Part shown: positions 47,355-55,044 of the stretch, one piece after another
How the letters are laid out: each line of letters begins with the position of its first letter
How positions within the stretch are numbered: the stretch's first letter is position 1
Source: Methylobacter sp. S3L5C
Lineage (GTDB): Bacteria > Pseudomonadota > Gammaproteobacteria > Methylococcales > Methylomonadaceae
Assembly (NCBI RefSeq): GCF_022788635.1
Contig: NZ_CP076024.1
Coordinates: 3,348,001 to 3,412,000 of the forward strand
Direction of reading: 5' to 3'
DNA length: 64,000 bases
The notes under the pieces: generated by a model
What the model was told of the DNA's origin: nothing
The model's input: the letters and a program-made list of their open reading frames with translations, nothing else
Database searches by the model: none
Position numbers and translations under genes: made by a program

Positions 47355-48620
47355 CTATTTATTATTCAGTGCAATCAGTGCGTCCTGAAGGCTATTAAAA
47401 ATTACTATATCTCCTTGCTGTTGGAACAACTTGAGTTGATCAGAAGATATTGTACGCAAATCAAAGTGACCCAAGTCCACACGAGCACTAAAGAACTTGT
47501 CTCTATAAAAAACAATATTCCAACCAAAGTATGACTCCCTCAGTAATAACAGATCATGATGGTGTTTATCTCCGTGACAAAGTGCGTACAAACGGTTGTC
47601 GACGACATTATTATTTAATATTGCTGAACTTATCGCCTCTACCAAATAGTATCCATATCCAACACCTTGCTGTTTAAAGGCTATTACATCTTTAAGGTGC
47701 TTGAACTCCCTGATAATTTGCTTAGAGCCGCAAATGTAATAGCCATCAACAACAAATATTGATTTGTCATCACATAAATCGTATGCAAGTGCAACGTTAT
47801 TAGTGTTTATGGACGTATCAAATTCAAGCCAACCAGGTAAATCAATATCCAAAAATATTGTATTCAAAAATTCACCAAGTTTTCGAATACGAGGAGTAAA
47901 CAATGCTGGATATATCCTATCAATAGTTTCTTGGATATAACTGTCTTCCCATGTATGGTTAATACGCTCAATATGCAATAAATCCAAATTGACCGAAAGC
48001 CCTAAAAATTGCATTACTCGATCAAGAAAAGTATTGACGTCAATTTGCAGGTCATCATAAAACAATATGAGAAACTGTTCTTTTGGAAAAACTGTAAGCC
48101 ACCGACTTAGATTCTCAGCGTAATCGCTGGCAACAACAGGTCCGTCTGACAGCACATAAGACAATATCTCACTTTCTGTACAGTTTTCCCGGTTACGAAA
48201 AGTATGTTTCCAATCAGACGCGAGCCTTTTTCTGGGTTCCCGAAGGATGTATATTAACTTCAACTGGGGATTCATGTCGTAGATAAGCCGAATCCGAGAA
48301 AGTGGTAAACTGGCGTATGAAGGCGTCGCTTCCCCTTTGACTTGCCCTATTCCTCCTATGAATTGATTCAGATAGCTTCTGTAATCGAAGTTGAGTATAT
48401 TCGATGAGAAAAACTTAAGTTCCTTATGCTCAGCAACGAAAGCGTTAGATACCTGTTTTATTATTTCGCTAAGAAACGTTGTTCCAGATCTCGGTGCACC
48501 TATAATCATGAAATCTGGAATCAGATTTGGATTAAAAATATCGCTTAGGATGTCTTGTTTAACATTATCTTCGCAGCTTTGGTATGTGTCACGATCGACG
48601 ATAAATTTATCAAAATCCAT
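47355..48620 (-). CDS. Sulfotransferase with C-terminal aromatic module
   Basis: 421 residues. The PAPS-binding 5'-phosphosulfate loop is MIIGAPRSGTTFLSEII (near residue 37), and the 3'-phosphate strand is YILREPRKRLASDWKH. These are the signatures of bacterial/eukaryotic sulfotransferase-3-like enzymes that sulfate glycans. Residues about 355-421 (ESYFGWNIVFYRDKFFSA, HFDLRTIS) form the same aromatic module seen in the next two downstream proteins. Its start overlaps the wzt stop by 11 bp. It needs PAPS, and the only cysC in the window is disrupted. Confidence 0.88.
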   Translation of the reverse strand: MDFDKFIVDRDTYQSCEDNVKQDILSDIFNPNLIPDFMIIGAPRSGTTFLSEIIKQVSNAFVAEHKELKFFSSNILNFDYRSYLNQFIGGIGQVKGEATPSYASLPLSRIRLIYDMNPQLKLIYILREPRKRLASDWKHTFRNRENCTESEILSYVLSDGPVVASDYAENLSRWLTVFPKEQFLILFYDDLQIDVNTFLDRVMQFLGLSVNLDLLHIERINHTWEDSYIQETIDRIYPALFTPRIRKLGEFLNTIFLDIDLPGWLEFDTSINTNNVALAYDLCDDKSIFVVDGYYICGSKQIIREFKHLKDVIAFKQQGVGYGYYLVEAISSAILNNNVVDNRLYALCHGDKHHHDLLLLRESYFGWNIVFYRDKFFSARVDLGHFDLRTISSDQLKLFQQQGDIVIFNSLQDALIALNNK

Positions 48621-49968
48621 GATGTACTAAAACATTCAAATTTGATTTCTCCAATGGAATTTCCAAGAACGATGCCGAGATATCTAGTATCCCCATAAAT
48701 GTATAATCCTTCTGGTTCTTTATAGTAAAGTGAATAATTGATCGCCGCACTTCCATTACAATCCCTCCAGGTGAACCATCGATTTCTCCAACACCGAGGT
48801 CAATAAAATAGTCACCATGATTTAACGGTAACCGAAAATCAAATCGATAAAGACGGCTTTCACCTTTTAATGAGGTTGCCACATGGGTTTTTGCCAAAAA
48901 AGTATTAATGCCATAAATCGTAATTCCTGCTAATGTCTTCAACTCGAACCCAACAACCGGTGCGTAAACTGTTCTGTCGTAGCGCACTTTAATATATAAA
49001 GAAATCTCATCGCCACCTACAATATTTGTTTTATTTTTTTCTCCTGAAATAATTATTAGGTAATCAATTATTGCCGCACCACCATTCGCAACTATTACTT
49101 CTTTGTCATTATAAAAACGCCGTAACAGGCATTCATCTTTATTGGACTTGGCACAAAAAAGATGATCTATATCAGAATCTATAGGTGCCTCAGAAATCAA
49201 ATGATCTATCACAGGCATTAGTCTGTTGACCTGTGTAACGAACATGAGTTGTAGATATTTATCTACAATATTTTTAGGTTCACCTGCCGCATACAGCCGA
49301 TGCTTCTCAAGTAATATTGCGTAATCACATAATGCAGTGATGGCATCTACGCTATGAGAAACAAAGAGGATCGTTTTACCCGATTTCTTAAATTCGTGCA
49401 TCCTTGCGTAGCAACTCTCTTGGAAGCGGGCATCTCCGACGGCTAATGCCTCGTCAATAATTAATATGTCTGGATCAATGCTAGTAGCAGCAGCAAATGC
49501 TACCCGTACAAACATTCCTGAAGAGTATATTTTCACAGGCTGATCGAAGAATTCCCCTATATCAGCGAATTTTTCGATTTCAGGAAGTTTTTTATCAATT
49601 TCCTTGCTGGAAAAACCCATCACTTGAGCTTGAAATATCACATTTTCACGGCCCGTGAATTCTGGATTAAATCCCGCACCGAGTTCGAGTAACGCGGATA
49701 TACGACCGTTGACGATCACTTCTCCGCTAGTCGGTTGCATGATACCGGCGATAATCTGCAAGAGAGTTGACTTTCCGGAACCGTTACGCCCCAAGATGCC
49801 GACAGTCTGTCCCTTTGGGATTTCGAAACTCACGTCATCAAGCGCCCAAAACTCGCGGTGATAGTGCTTCGAGAACGGATGTAACGCCTCTTTTAGTCTG
49901 TCTTGATTGTTATCAAACAAACGATACTTCTTACTGATACCCTTAACAATAATTGCAGTTTCACTCAT
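48610..49968 (-). CDS. wzt: Polysaccharide ABC exporter ATPase (Wzt)
   Basis: 452 residues. The N-terminal ATPase has Walker A GILGRNGSGKSTLL, the polysaccharide-type signature YSSGMFVRVAFA and Walker B ILIIDEALAVGD. A C-terminal beta-sandwich region (about 290-445) corresponds in position to the Wzt carbohydrate-binding domain that recognises the modified non-reducing end of O-polysaccharide before export. It lies 7 bp from wzm. A substrate-binding Wzt usually implies a capped chain; methyltransferase and sulfotransferase genes in the same operon are candidate cappers. Confidence 0.92.
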   Translation of the reverse strand: MSETAIIVKGISKKYRLFDNNQDRLKEALHPFSKHYHREFWALDDVSFEIPKGQTVGILGRNGSGKSTLLQIIAGIMQPTSGEVIVNGRISALLELGAGFNPEFTGRENVIFQAQVMGFSSKEIDKKLPEIEKFADIGEFFDQPVKIYSSGMFVRVAFAAATSIDPDILIIDEALAVGDARFQESCYARMHEFKKSGKTILFVSHSVDAITALCDYAILLEKHRLYAAGEPKNIVDKYLQLMFVTQVNRLMPVIDHLISEAPIDSDIDHLFCAKSNKDECLLRRFYNDKEVIVANGGAAIIDYLIIISGEKNKTNIVGGDEISLYIKVRYDRTVYAPVVGFELKTLAGITIYGINTFLAKTHVATSLKGESRLYRFDFRLPLNHGDYFIDLGVGEIDGSPGGIVMEVRRSIIHFTIKNQKDYTFMGILDISASFLEIPLEKSNLNVLVHHGF

Positions 49969-49975
49969 AGCCGGC

Positions 49976-50776
49976 TCATATTACGTCAGCAAATTCTGGT
50001 TTTAATCGCCGGAATACGTAGGCACCAAAGGCACCAAAAATTAAAGTACCTACCCAAAAGCATGATAATTGCGTAAGGTCATGCCACACAGGTTGGTTGT
50101 ATAACAGTGCATCACGGTAACTTTCCACTATGTGATAGGCAGGATTAAGGTTTATAAGCGGCTTCCAGCGTTCCGGCAACATGTCAGTACTCCAGACGAT
50201 GGGCGTTGCCCAAAACCAGAAACTCAATAAAACGGACAGAAACTGTCCTAAGTCACGATGAAAGACATTGACGGCAGCAAACAGCCAGCCCAATCCTAAT
50301 GTCAGCGTTACTACACAGAAATAAGCATAGATTAACTGGACCAATCCCCAGCCGGGAACGATGCCATGGATAAGGAGTAAGCCAATAGTGAGCGTTAGTA
50401 ATATCAGATGTCCAAATGTCAATGAAATAATCTCTACCAATGGCAGGGTTTCGGTAGGAAACACCATTTTTTTTACTAAATGACGGTTGCCGACTACGGA
50501 GTTGGTCGATGCCGCAAGTGCTTCGGTAAAGAAACTCCATGGCAGAAATGCCGTCATGAAGTAAACATCAAACGGTATACCATTCGGCCCCTTCGCTTTA
50601 AAGCCCAAGGAGAAAACCATCCAGTATGAGAATACGGTGGCCAATGGAAGAACAATACTCCAGATAACACCGCCCCCAGTACCAACAAAACGGGTTTTAA
50701 AACTGCGACCCGCCAAACTAAGAATGGCTACTCTGTACGCGAGCAACTTCTGACCAAAAGAGACTATCGTTTGCAT
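49976..50776 (-). CDS. wzm: Polysaccharide ABC exporter permease (Wzm)
   Basis: 266 residues from the ATG at 50776 (a TTG at 50788 would add four). It is an ABC-2-type permease with six membrane segments. It shows the N-terminal RSFKTRFVGTGGGVIWSIVLPLA, the central AFLPWSFFTEALAASTNSVVGNRHLVKKMVFP block and the conserved C-terminal NLNPAYHIVESYRDALLYN. It pairs with Wzt to move lipid-linked polysaccharide across the inner membrane. Confidence 0.92.
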   Translation of the reverse strand: MQTIVSFGQKLLAYRVAILSLAGRSFKTRFVGTGGGVIWSIVLPLATVFSYWMVFSLGFKAKGPNGIPFDVYFMTAFLPWSFFTEALAASTNSVVGNRHLVKKMVFPTETLPLVEIISLTFGHLILLTLTIGLLLIHGIVPGWGLVQLIYAYFCVVTLTLGLGWLFAAVNVFHRDLGQFLSVLLSFWFWATPIVWSTDMLPERWKPLINLNPAYHIVESYRDALLYNQPVWHDLTQLSCFWVGTLIFGAFGAYVFRRLKPEFADVI

Positions 50777-50926
50777 GCTCTTTTTCAAAAAAATATTTTA
50801 GAAAGTGACATGTAAGCCTTCAATAAAATTGTGTTCAGCTTCATTTCGGGTTATTACAAATGTTTAATTCTTTTTGAATTAATGGATAAAAATATGTTGT
50901 ACATGGACGTAATTTCAAGAGCCTAC

Positions 50927-52102
50927 TTAACATATATTTAATCTCTTTTTTAGCGCTTCCACCAGATCGTTATTATGCTGTTTAACAATCTCGTTATAAG
51001 CTTCTATTTTGGGCTCTACAAAACCAATCATTGCCTCTCTGTTGAAAAATAACTCATAAAACGCGGCGAGTGAGTTCCAATCTTTCATTAAAAAACATAC
51101 ATCTTCAATAGGGTTCTGAGCAAAATTCTTGGTCAATATAGGTAAGTTATGATCAATCTCTAAAGCCCGATAAATCCGCATTGAACTGCAATATTTCCAA
51201 TTGCGTGTTTGTGGCGGGTGTAAAGAAAATGCAGCTCGCTCAATTTTTTCACCTGAAGCCAATACCGAAAATGGTAAGGCTTTGCATCGGCCAAATATAT
51301 TATTTAAACCCCTTAGTGTGATTTGGAAATTAATTTTTTTTAACCATTTTTTGCGATACTGGGTAACAGTGCCTGTAATTTCAAAAAATAGTTTTTTATC
51401 TATCATTAGCTGCTTTATTACATTTTGCTTATTAAACTCCGGGTATATAACGCCCAGAAATTTAAGTGCCTTGCCATCACTTCCCAATTCGTCATCATAA
51501 CCCGGCATGATAAGCTCATGACTAGACATAGCGGCATCGGCGTATTTAAGATGCGCTTTTAACCCCAGATAGCGCATGTGAAAGTAAATCAACTTATGCT
51601 GCTTGAGTAGGAACTTAGCTAGCGGGTTTGATACCTTCTTTCTGAGAAAATTAAGCGCAATATAATTTGTGACAGAAAACAAAAAATATATAAATAAAAT
51701 AGGGCTATACAACAACAAAGCCACGTAATCACGAAATCGTAATGAGGGAAAATCGTCGCGTGATTTACGTAAGTAAACATTAATCAAAGCAATAATGGCA
51801 GAATCAAATAATCCGCCAAAGTGATTGAGCGACTCAATTCCGTACTTCCGTTCTTTAAACTCTGTTAATAGGTAAATACATCGGTTATTGGGACTGTCCT
51901 TACTAAACGCTGCTATGCTTTTATTTTCGATATAATTAGTAAATTCGTCGATAATGATGTTGGTCGAATTGATGTGTAGCGTAGTTGACACCTCAACTTG
52001 AAAACCCCTGGAACCAAACACATTTTTACATAGCGTCAAATAGTCCTCGATACCATCCTGTTTACCATGGTTACCAGTATAGATAAATAGACGGCTATCC
52101 AT
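50927..52102 (-). CDS. Unrecognised 391-residue protein in polysaccharide locus
   Basis: I do not recognise the family with confidence. The N-terminus (FIYTGNHGKQDGIEDY) could be the first strand of a GT-B-like fold. A hydrophobic hairpin is at about 128-152 (DYVALLLYSPILFIYFLFSV), and the C-terminal half contains AAFSLHPPQTRNWKYCSSMRIYRALEI, which looks like the acceptor/donor-binding region of a glycosyltransferase (PPxTR...R-x-x-E/ALE). A glycosyltransferase or capsule-like transferase role is plausible but unproven. The 139 bp between it and wzm hold no gene. Confidence 0.6.
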   Translation of the reverse strand: MDSRLFIYTGNHGKQDGIEDYLTLCKNVFGSRGFQVEVSTTLHINSTNIIIDEFTNYIENKSIAAFSKDSPNNRCIYLLTEFKERKYGIESLNHFGGLFDSAIIALINVYLRKSRDDFPSLRFRDYVALLLYSPILFIYFLFSVTNYIALNFLRKKVSNPLAKFLLKQHKLIYFHMRYLGLKAHLKYADAAMSSHELIMPGYDDELGSDGKALKFLGVIYPEFNKQNVIKQLMIDKKLFFEITGTVTQYRKKWLKKINFQITLRGLNNIFGRCKALPFSVLASGEKIERAAFSLHPPQTRNWKYCSSMRIYRALEIDHNLPILTKNFAQNPIEDVCFLMKDWNSLAAFYELFFNREAMIGFVEPKIEAYNEIVKQHNNDLVEALKKRLNIC

Positions 52103-52107
52103 TAAAT

Positions 52108-52752
52108 CTACTTCCTAATTTCATTTTTCCGCTCCGACCTTTTCAATTCACTCTGCTTGAATTGTTGCTTCAACAAAATCACCAACGTACTGGCATCTTC
52201 AATCTCACCGTTGGCAATAAGATTATCAATTTCTTCTGTGTTATAAAATGCCAATTCTCCGTGTCCAAGTTCGCCATCCACCACACTCGCAATCTTTCCA
52301 GTCACTATTACCGTAAAAAGGCGGGTGCGGGCTTTGATTACACCCGCCTCAGGCGAAACGGCACCAAGATCAATAAGCTCTTCGGCTGTTACCAAAAAGC
52401 CGGCTTCTTCTTGTAGTTCACGTAGCGCAGAAAACCTGACATCCTCGTCCGGCTCAACATGCCCTTTGATAGCCTCCCATGACTCTTTGCCCAGCGGATG
52501 CCTGAATATCCGGATCAACCCAACCTTATCTTCGATGATTGGCAGTACGGCAACACCCGCAATTGCACCCTCCAAAAGACAGTTGGGTACTACACTCAAA
52601 TAACGCTCTACCTGATGCCCGTTTTTATCAACAATGTGGTCTGCGAATACAGAGAAAACGGTGTTTTCAAAAACACGAGTTCGTGAGAGAACGTTAATCT
52701 CTGGATCACTATTCGCATTTATAGGATTAGCCGATAAGTTGGGTTTTATCAT
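52108..52752 (-). CDS. NUDIX hydrolase
   Basis: 214 residues. The complete Nudix box is GHVEPDEDVRFSALRELQEEAGF (about residues 100-122), in the order G-x5-E-x7-RE-x2-EE-x-G, within an ADP-ribose-pyrophosphatase-like domain (LIRIFRHPLGKESWEAIKG). It would hydrolyse a nucleoside diphosphate-linked compound, perhaps a nucleotide sugar, controlling a pool in the locus. It lies 5 bp from its downstream neighbour and 12 bp from the upstream epimerase, so it is part of the operon. Confidence 0.88.
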   Translation of the reverse strand: MIKPNLSANPINANSDPEINVLSRTRVFENTVFSVFADHIVDKNGHQVERYLSVVPNCLLEGAIAGVAVLPIIEDKVGLIRIFRHPLGKESWEAIKGHVEPDEDVRFSALRELQEEAGFLVTAEELIDLGAVSPEAGVIKARTRLFTVIVTGKIASVVDGELGHGELAFYNTEEIDNLIANGEIEDASTLVILLKQQFKQSELKRSERKNEIRK

Positions 52753-52764
52753 TGGGAGCGTTAA

Positions 52765-53703
52765 TTAAACGTTGCCGTATTGTGTGTTTTTGATCATGGT
52801 GTAGCCTTTGATCAACTCTGCAATGCCTGTATCTAGCGACATCGAAGTTTTATAACCGGTTGCTTCAATTTTTTCGTTCGATACTATGTAGTTGCGCTGA
52901 TCTGGATCTTTACCTATTGGCGCATCAATAAAAAGAAAGTCCGGTATTTGCTTCTGAATGGTTTCGCAGAGTTCTTTTTTTGATACGTTTGCCTCAGAAA
53001 GTCCGACGTTATAAATCTGTCCTTTCATAGTGTCAAAGTTGCCTATGGCGTGCTGAAAAGCACGAGAAACATCACGCACATGCACGTAGTTGCGTTTAAA
53101 ATAGCTCTCAAACAGCACGACGAAGCGATCGTTAACGGCACGGTAGGTAAAGTCATTTACGAGCAGATCAATCCGCATGCGTGGTGACATACCAAACACA
53201 GTGGCAAGTCGGAAACTGATGGCGTTTTCGCGCTGCATCAGTTCTTTTTCAATACCTACTTTTTCTATGGCGTACTGAGAAATAGGCCGCAGGGGGGACT
53301 CTTCGGTGCAGAAATTGTTTTCGTCACCGGTGCCGTAAGCGCTATTTGTTGTCGGCATCAAAACAATTTGCTCTTTGGACAGCAGTTTTATCATCAGGGT
53401 AATGGCGTCGTGGTTAATCGTTGTTGCGCCTATAGGGTCAAGGTTACACAAAGGTGCGCCGACCAAAGCTGCCAGTGGAATAACAATGTCCGCTTTTTTA
53501 AGTAAGGGAGCCATTACGCTTTCAATGCGAATATCTCCCTTAACAACCGAAAAATTAGGATTATTACAAACATGATTAAGGCTGGTTTGCTTGAACATGA
53601 AATTGTCTAGCACCGTTACTTTGTGGCCTGCATTAAGTAAATCAGGAACCATTGTGGAACCCAGATAACCGGCTCCGCCCGTGACAAGTATGTTGTAACT
53701 CAT
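52765..53703 (-). CDS. NAD-dependent nucleotide-sugar dehydrogenase, Cj1427-like (GDP-heptose 4-dehydrogenase candidate)
   Basis: 312 residues of the extended SDR family: [57 protein letters not shown] (catalytic Tyr/Lys) and RLATVFGMSPRMRIDLLVNDF. From memory, the PLAALVGAPLC and PRMR-DLLVNDF blocks match Campylobacter Cj1427. That enzyme oxidises C4 of GDP-D-glycero-D-manno-heptose and regenerates NAD by reducing 2-oxoglutarate to L-2-hydroxyglutarate. Heptose genes directly upstream and an L-2-hydroxyglutarate oxidase gene in the same locus support this reading. Without alignment, a generic epimerase remains possible. Confidence 0.78.
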   Translation of the reverse strand: MSYNILVTGGAGYLGSTMVPDLLNAGHKVTVLDNFMFKQTSLNHVCNNPNFSVVKGDIRIESVMAPLLKKADIVIPLAALVGAPLCNLDPIGATTINHDAITLMIKLLSKEQIVLMPTTNSAYGTGDENNFCTEESPLRPISQYAIEKVGIEKELMQRENAISFRLATVFGMSPRMRIDLLVNDFTYRAVNDRFVVLFESYFKRNYVHVRDVSRAFQHAIGNFDTMKGQIYNVGLSEANVSKKELCETIQKQIPDFLFIDAPIGKDPDQRNYIVSNEKIEATGYKTSMSLDTGIAELIKGYTMIKNTQYGNV

Positions 53704-53731
53704 TGTGTGTCCTTATTTTTATTTTAAAAGA

Positions 53732-54316
53732 TTATTTGCCAAACATTGCCACTTCAATGCATTCACAGAGCGTGTGGGCTAATATGATGTGCAGCTCCTG
53801 AATGGTGCTTGTGGCTATTCCTGGAGCAATAATTGAATAGTCGGCCATTGCCTTTGCTTGCCCCCCATCGTGCCCACAAAAAATAATACTCGGTATATTC
53901 ATAATGCGGCATTGCTCCAGTGCTTTAAGTATATTGGGCGATTGACCTGAAGTGGTTATACCTAAAAATATATCTTTTCCTGTAGCTTTGCCCGCCAGTT
54001 GCCTGGAAAATATCACGTCAAAGCCGTAGTCGTTGCCAATAGAAGTTAGTATAGAGGAATCTACGTTAAGTGCTTCAGCGGGTAATGGCGCTCTGTCGTG
54101 AGCCAAGCGACAGACAAACTCGGCGGCCAAATGCTGTGCATCAGCAGCTGAGCCGCCGTTACCTGCAATATAGAGACGTCCACCTTGTTTATAACGGTCG
54201 ATGATGATTTCTATTGCTTTGGAAAATACCTCAAGACACGCTTCATCGGCAAACAACTGTTGTTTGGCTTGTATAGAGGCTTCCAGGTTCTTCTTTAATC
54301 GTGCAATTGTATTCAA
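53732..54316 (-). CDS. gmhA: Sedoheptulose-7-phosphate isomerase (GmhA)
   Basis: 194 residues from the TTG at 54316, placed 4 nt after a strong AAGGAAGG ribosome-binding sequence and just past the hddC stop. The ATG at 54406 would overlap hddC by 74 bp and add 30 atypical residues. It is a SIS-domain protein with GNGGSAADAQHLAAEFVCR, GITTSGQSPNILKAL and the C-terminal EQ/HIILAHTLCE zinc region. It makes D-glycero-D-manno-heptose 7-phosphate, the first step for HddA. Length matches E. coli GmhA (about 192). Confidence 0.9.
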   Translation of the reverse strand: MNTIARLKKNLEASIQAKQQLFADEACLEVFSKAIEIIIDRYKQGGRLYIAGNGGSAADAQHLAAEFVCRLAHDRAPLPAEALNVDSSILTSIGNDYGFDVIFSRQLAGKATGKDIFLGITTSGQSPNILKALEQCRIMNIPSIIFCGHDGGQAKAMADYSIIAPGIATSTIQELHIILAHTLCECIEVAMFGK

Positions 54317-54332
54317 TAGCCTTCCTTTTTTA

Positions 54333-55040
54333 CTAAGCCAGTAAGGTGGGTGCGCGATGATAATCATCCGGTACGCCAATATCGATAAAGGTGCCTGAAA
54401 ACTCAACGCCTAGTAAATTCTGCCCCAAGTCCATGGCCGCCACCAAGAAATCATCCTCCAGAGATAGCTTGTCGCCTGGCGTAAACTTTTTATTAAGTAA
54501 AGCCTTTGGATTAACCCAATAGACGCCACCATTAGCCAAATGCCCCGCTACACCAGCGCCTGATTTAAGGGAGGTAATTTGCCCTTGCGGCGAAATATCC
54601 ATCCCCATATATCGACCTTCTTCATGGGTACGAAATAAAGAAAAGCACCAATCTGCGTTATTTGCCAAGGAGAACTCATTTAATAGTTTTAAATCCACAG
54701 CAAAATAAGTATCGCCATTCAGTAGTAAAAAAGGCTTGTTTTTACTCACTTTTTCAGTCGCCAACAATAGTCCACCGCCGGTACCGAGTGGGGTTTTCTC
54801 AATGACATAATCAAGCTCGGCATCCTTATAACGATTGCCAAAATGGTCAATAATAATCTCATGGCGATAGCCAACAGACAGTACAAAATGACTGACACCT
54901 TGTTTAATCCAGTAGTCGATCTGATGCTCAAGAAACGGTCGCCCACTTATCGGCGCCATTGGCTTGGGCAAGTCCGGTACGACACTGCGTAAACGCGTAC
55001 CCAAACCACCGGCAAGTATAATAGCGGAGGTTACTGCCAC
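54333..55040 (-). CDS. hddC: D-glycero-alpha-D-manno-heptose 1-phosphate guanylyltransferase (HddC)-like
   Basis: 235 residues from a GTG start. A nucleotidyltransferase of the GT-A-like fold, with IILAGGLGTRLRSVVPDLPKPMAPI, LLNGDTYFAVDL and the C-terminal GTFIDIGVPDDYHRA. The VVPDLPKPMA variant and the partner genes (gmhA, hddA, gmhB) fit HddC, which makes GDP-heptose. Glucose-1-phosphate or mannose-1-phosphate transferases share the fold. It lies 4 bp after the ColD-like gene and 16 bp before gmhA. Confidence 0.86.
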   Translation of the reverse strand: MAVTSAIILAGGLGTRLRSVVPDLPKPMAPISGRPFLEHQIDYWIKQGVSHFVLSVGYRHEIIIDHFGNRYKDAELDYVIEKTPLGTGGGLLLATEKVSKNKPFLLLNGDTYFAVDLKLLNEFSLANNADWCFSLFRTHEEGRYMGMDISPQGQITSLKSGAGVAGHLANGGVYWVNPKALLNKKFTPGDKLSLEDDFLVAAMDLGQNLLGVEFSGTFIDIGVPDDYHRAPTLLA

Positions 55041-55044
55041 TTTC

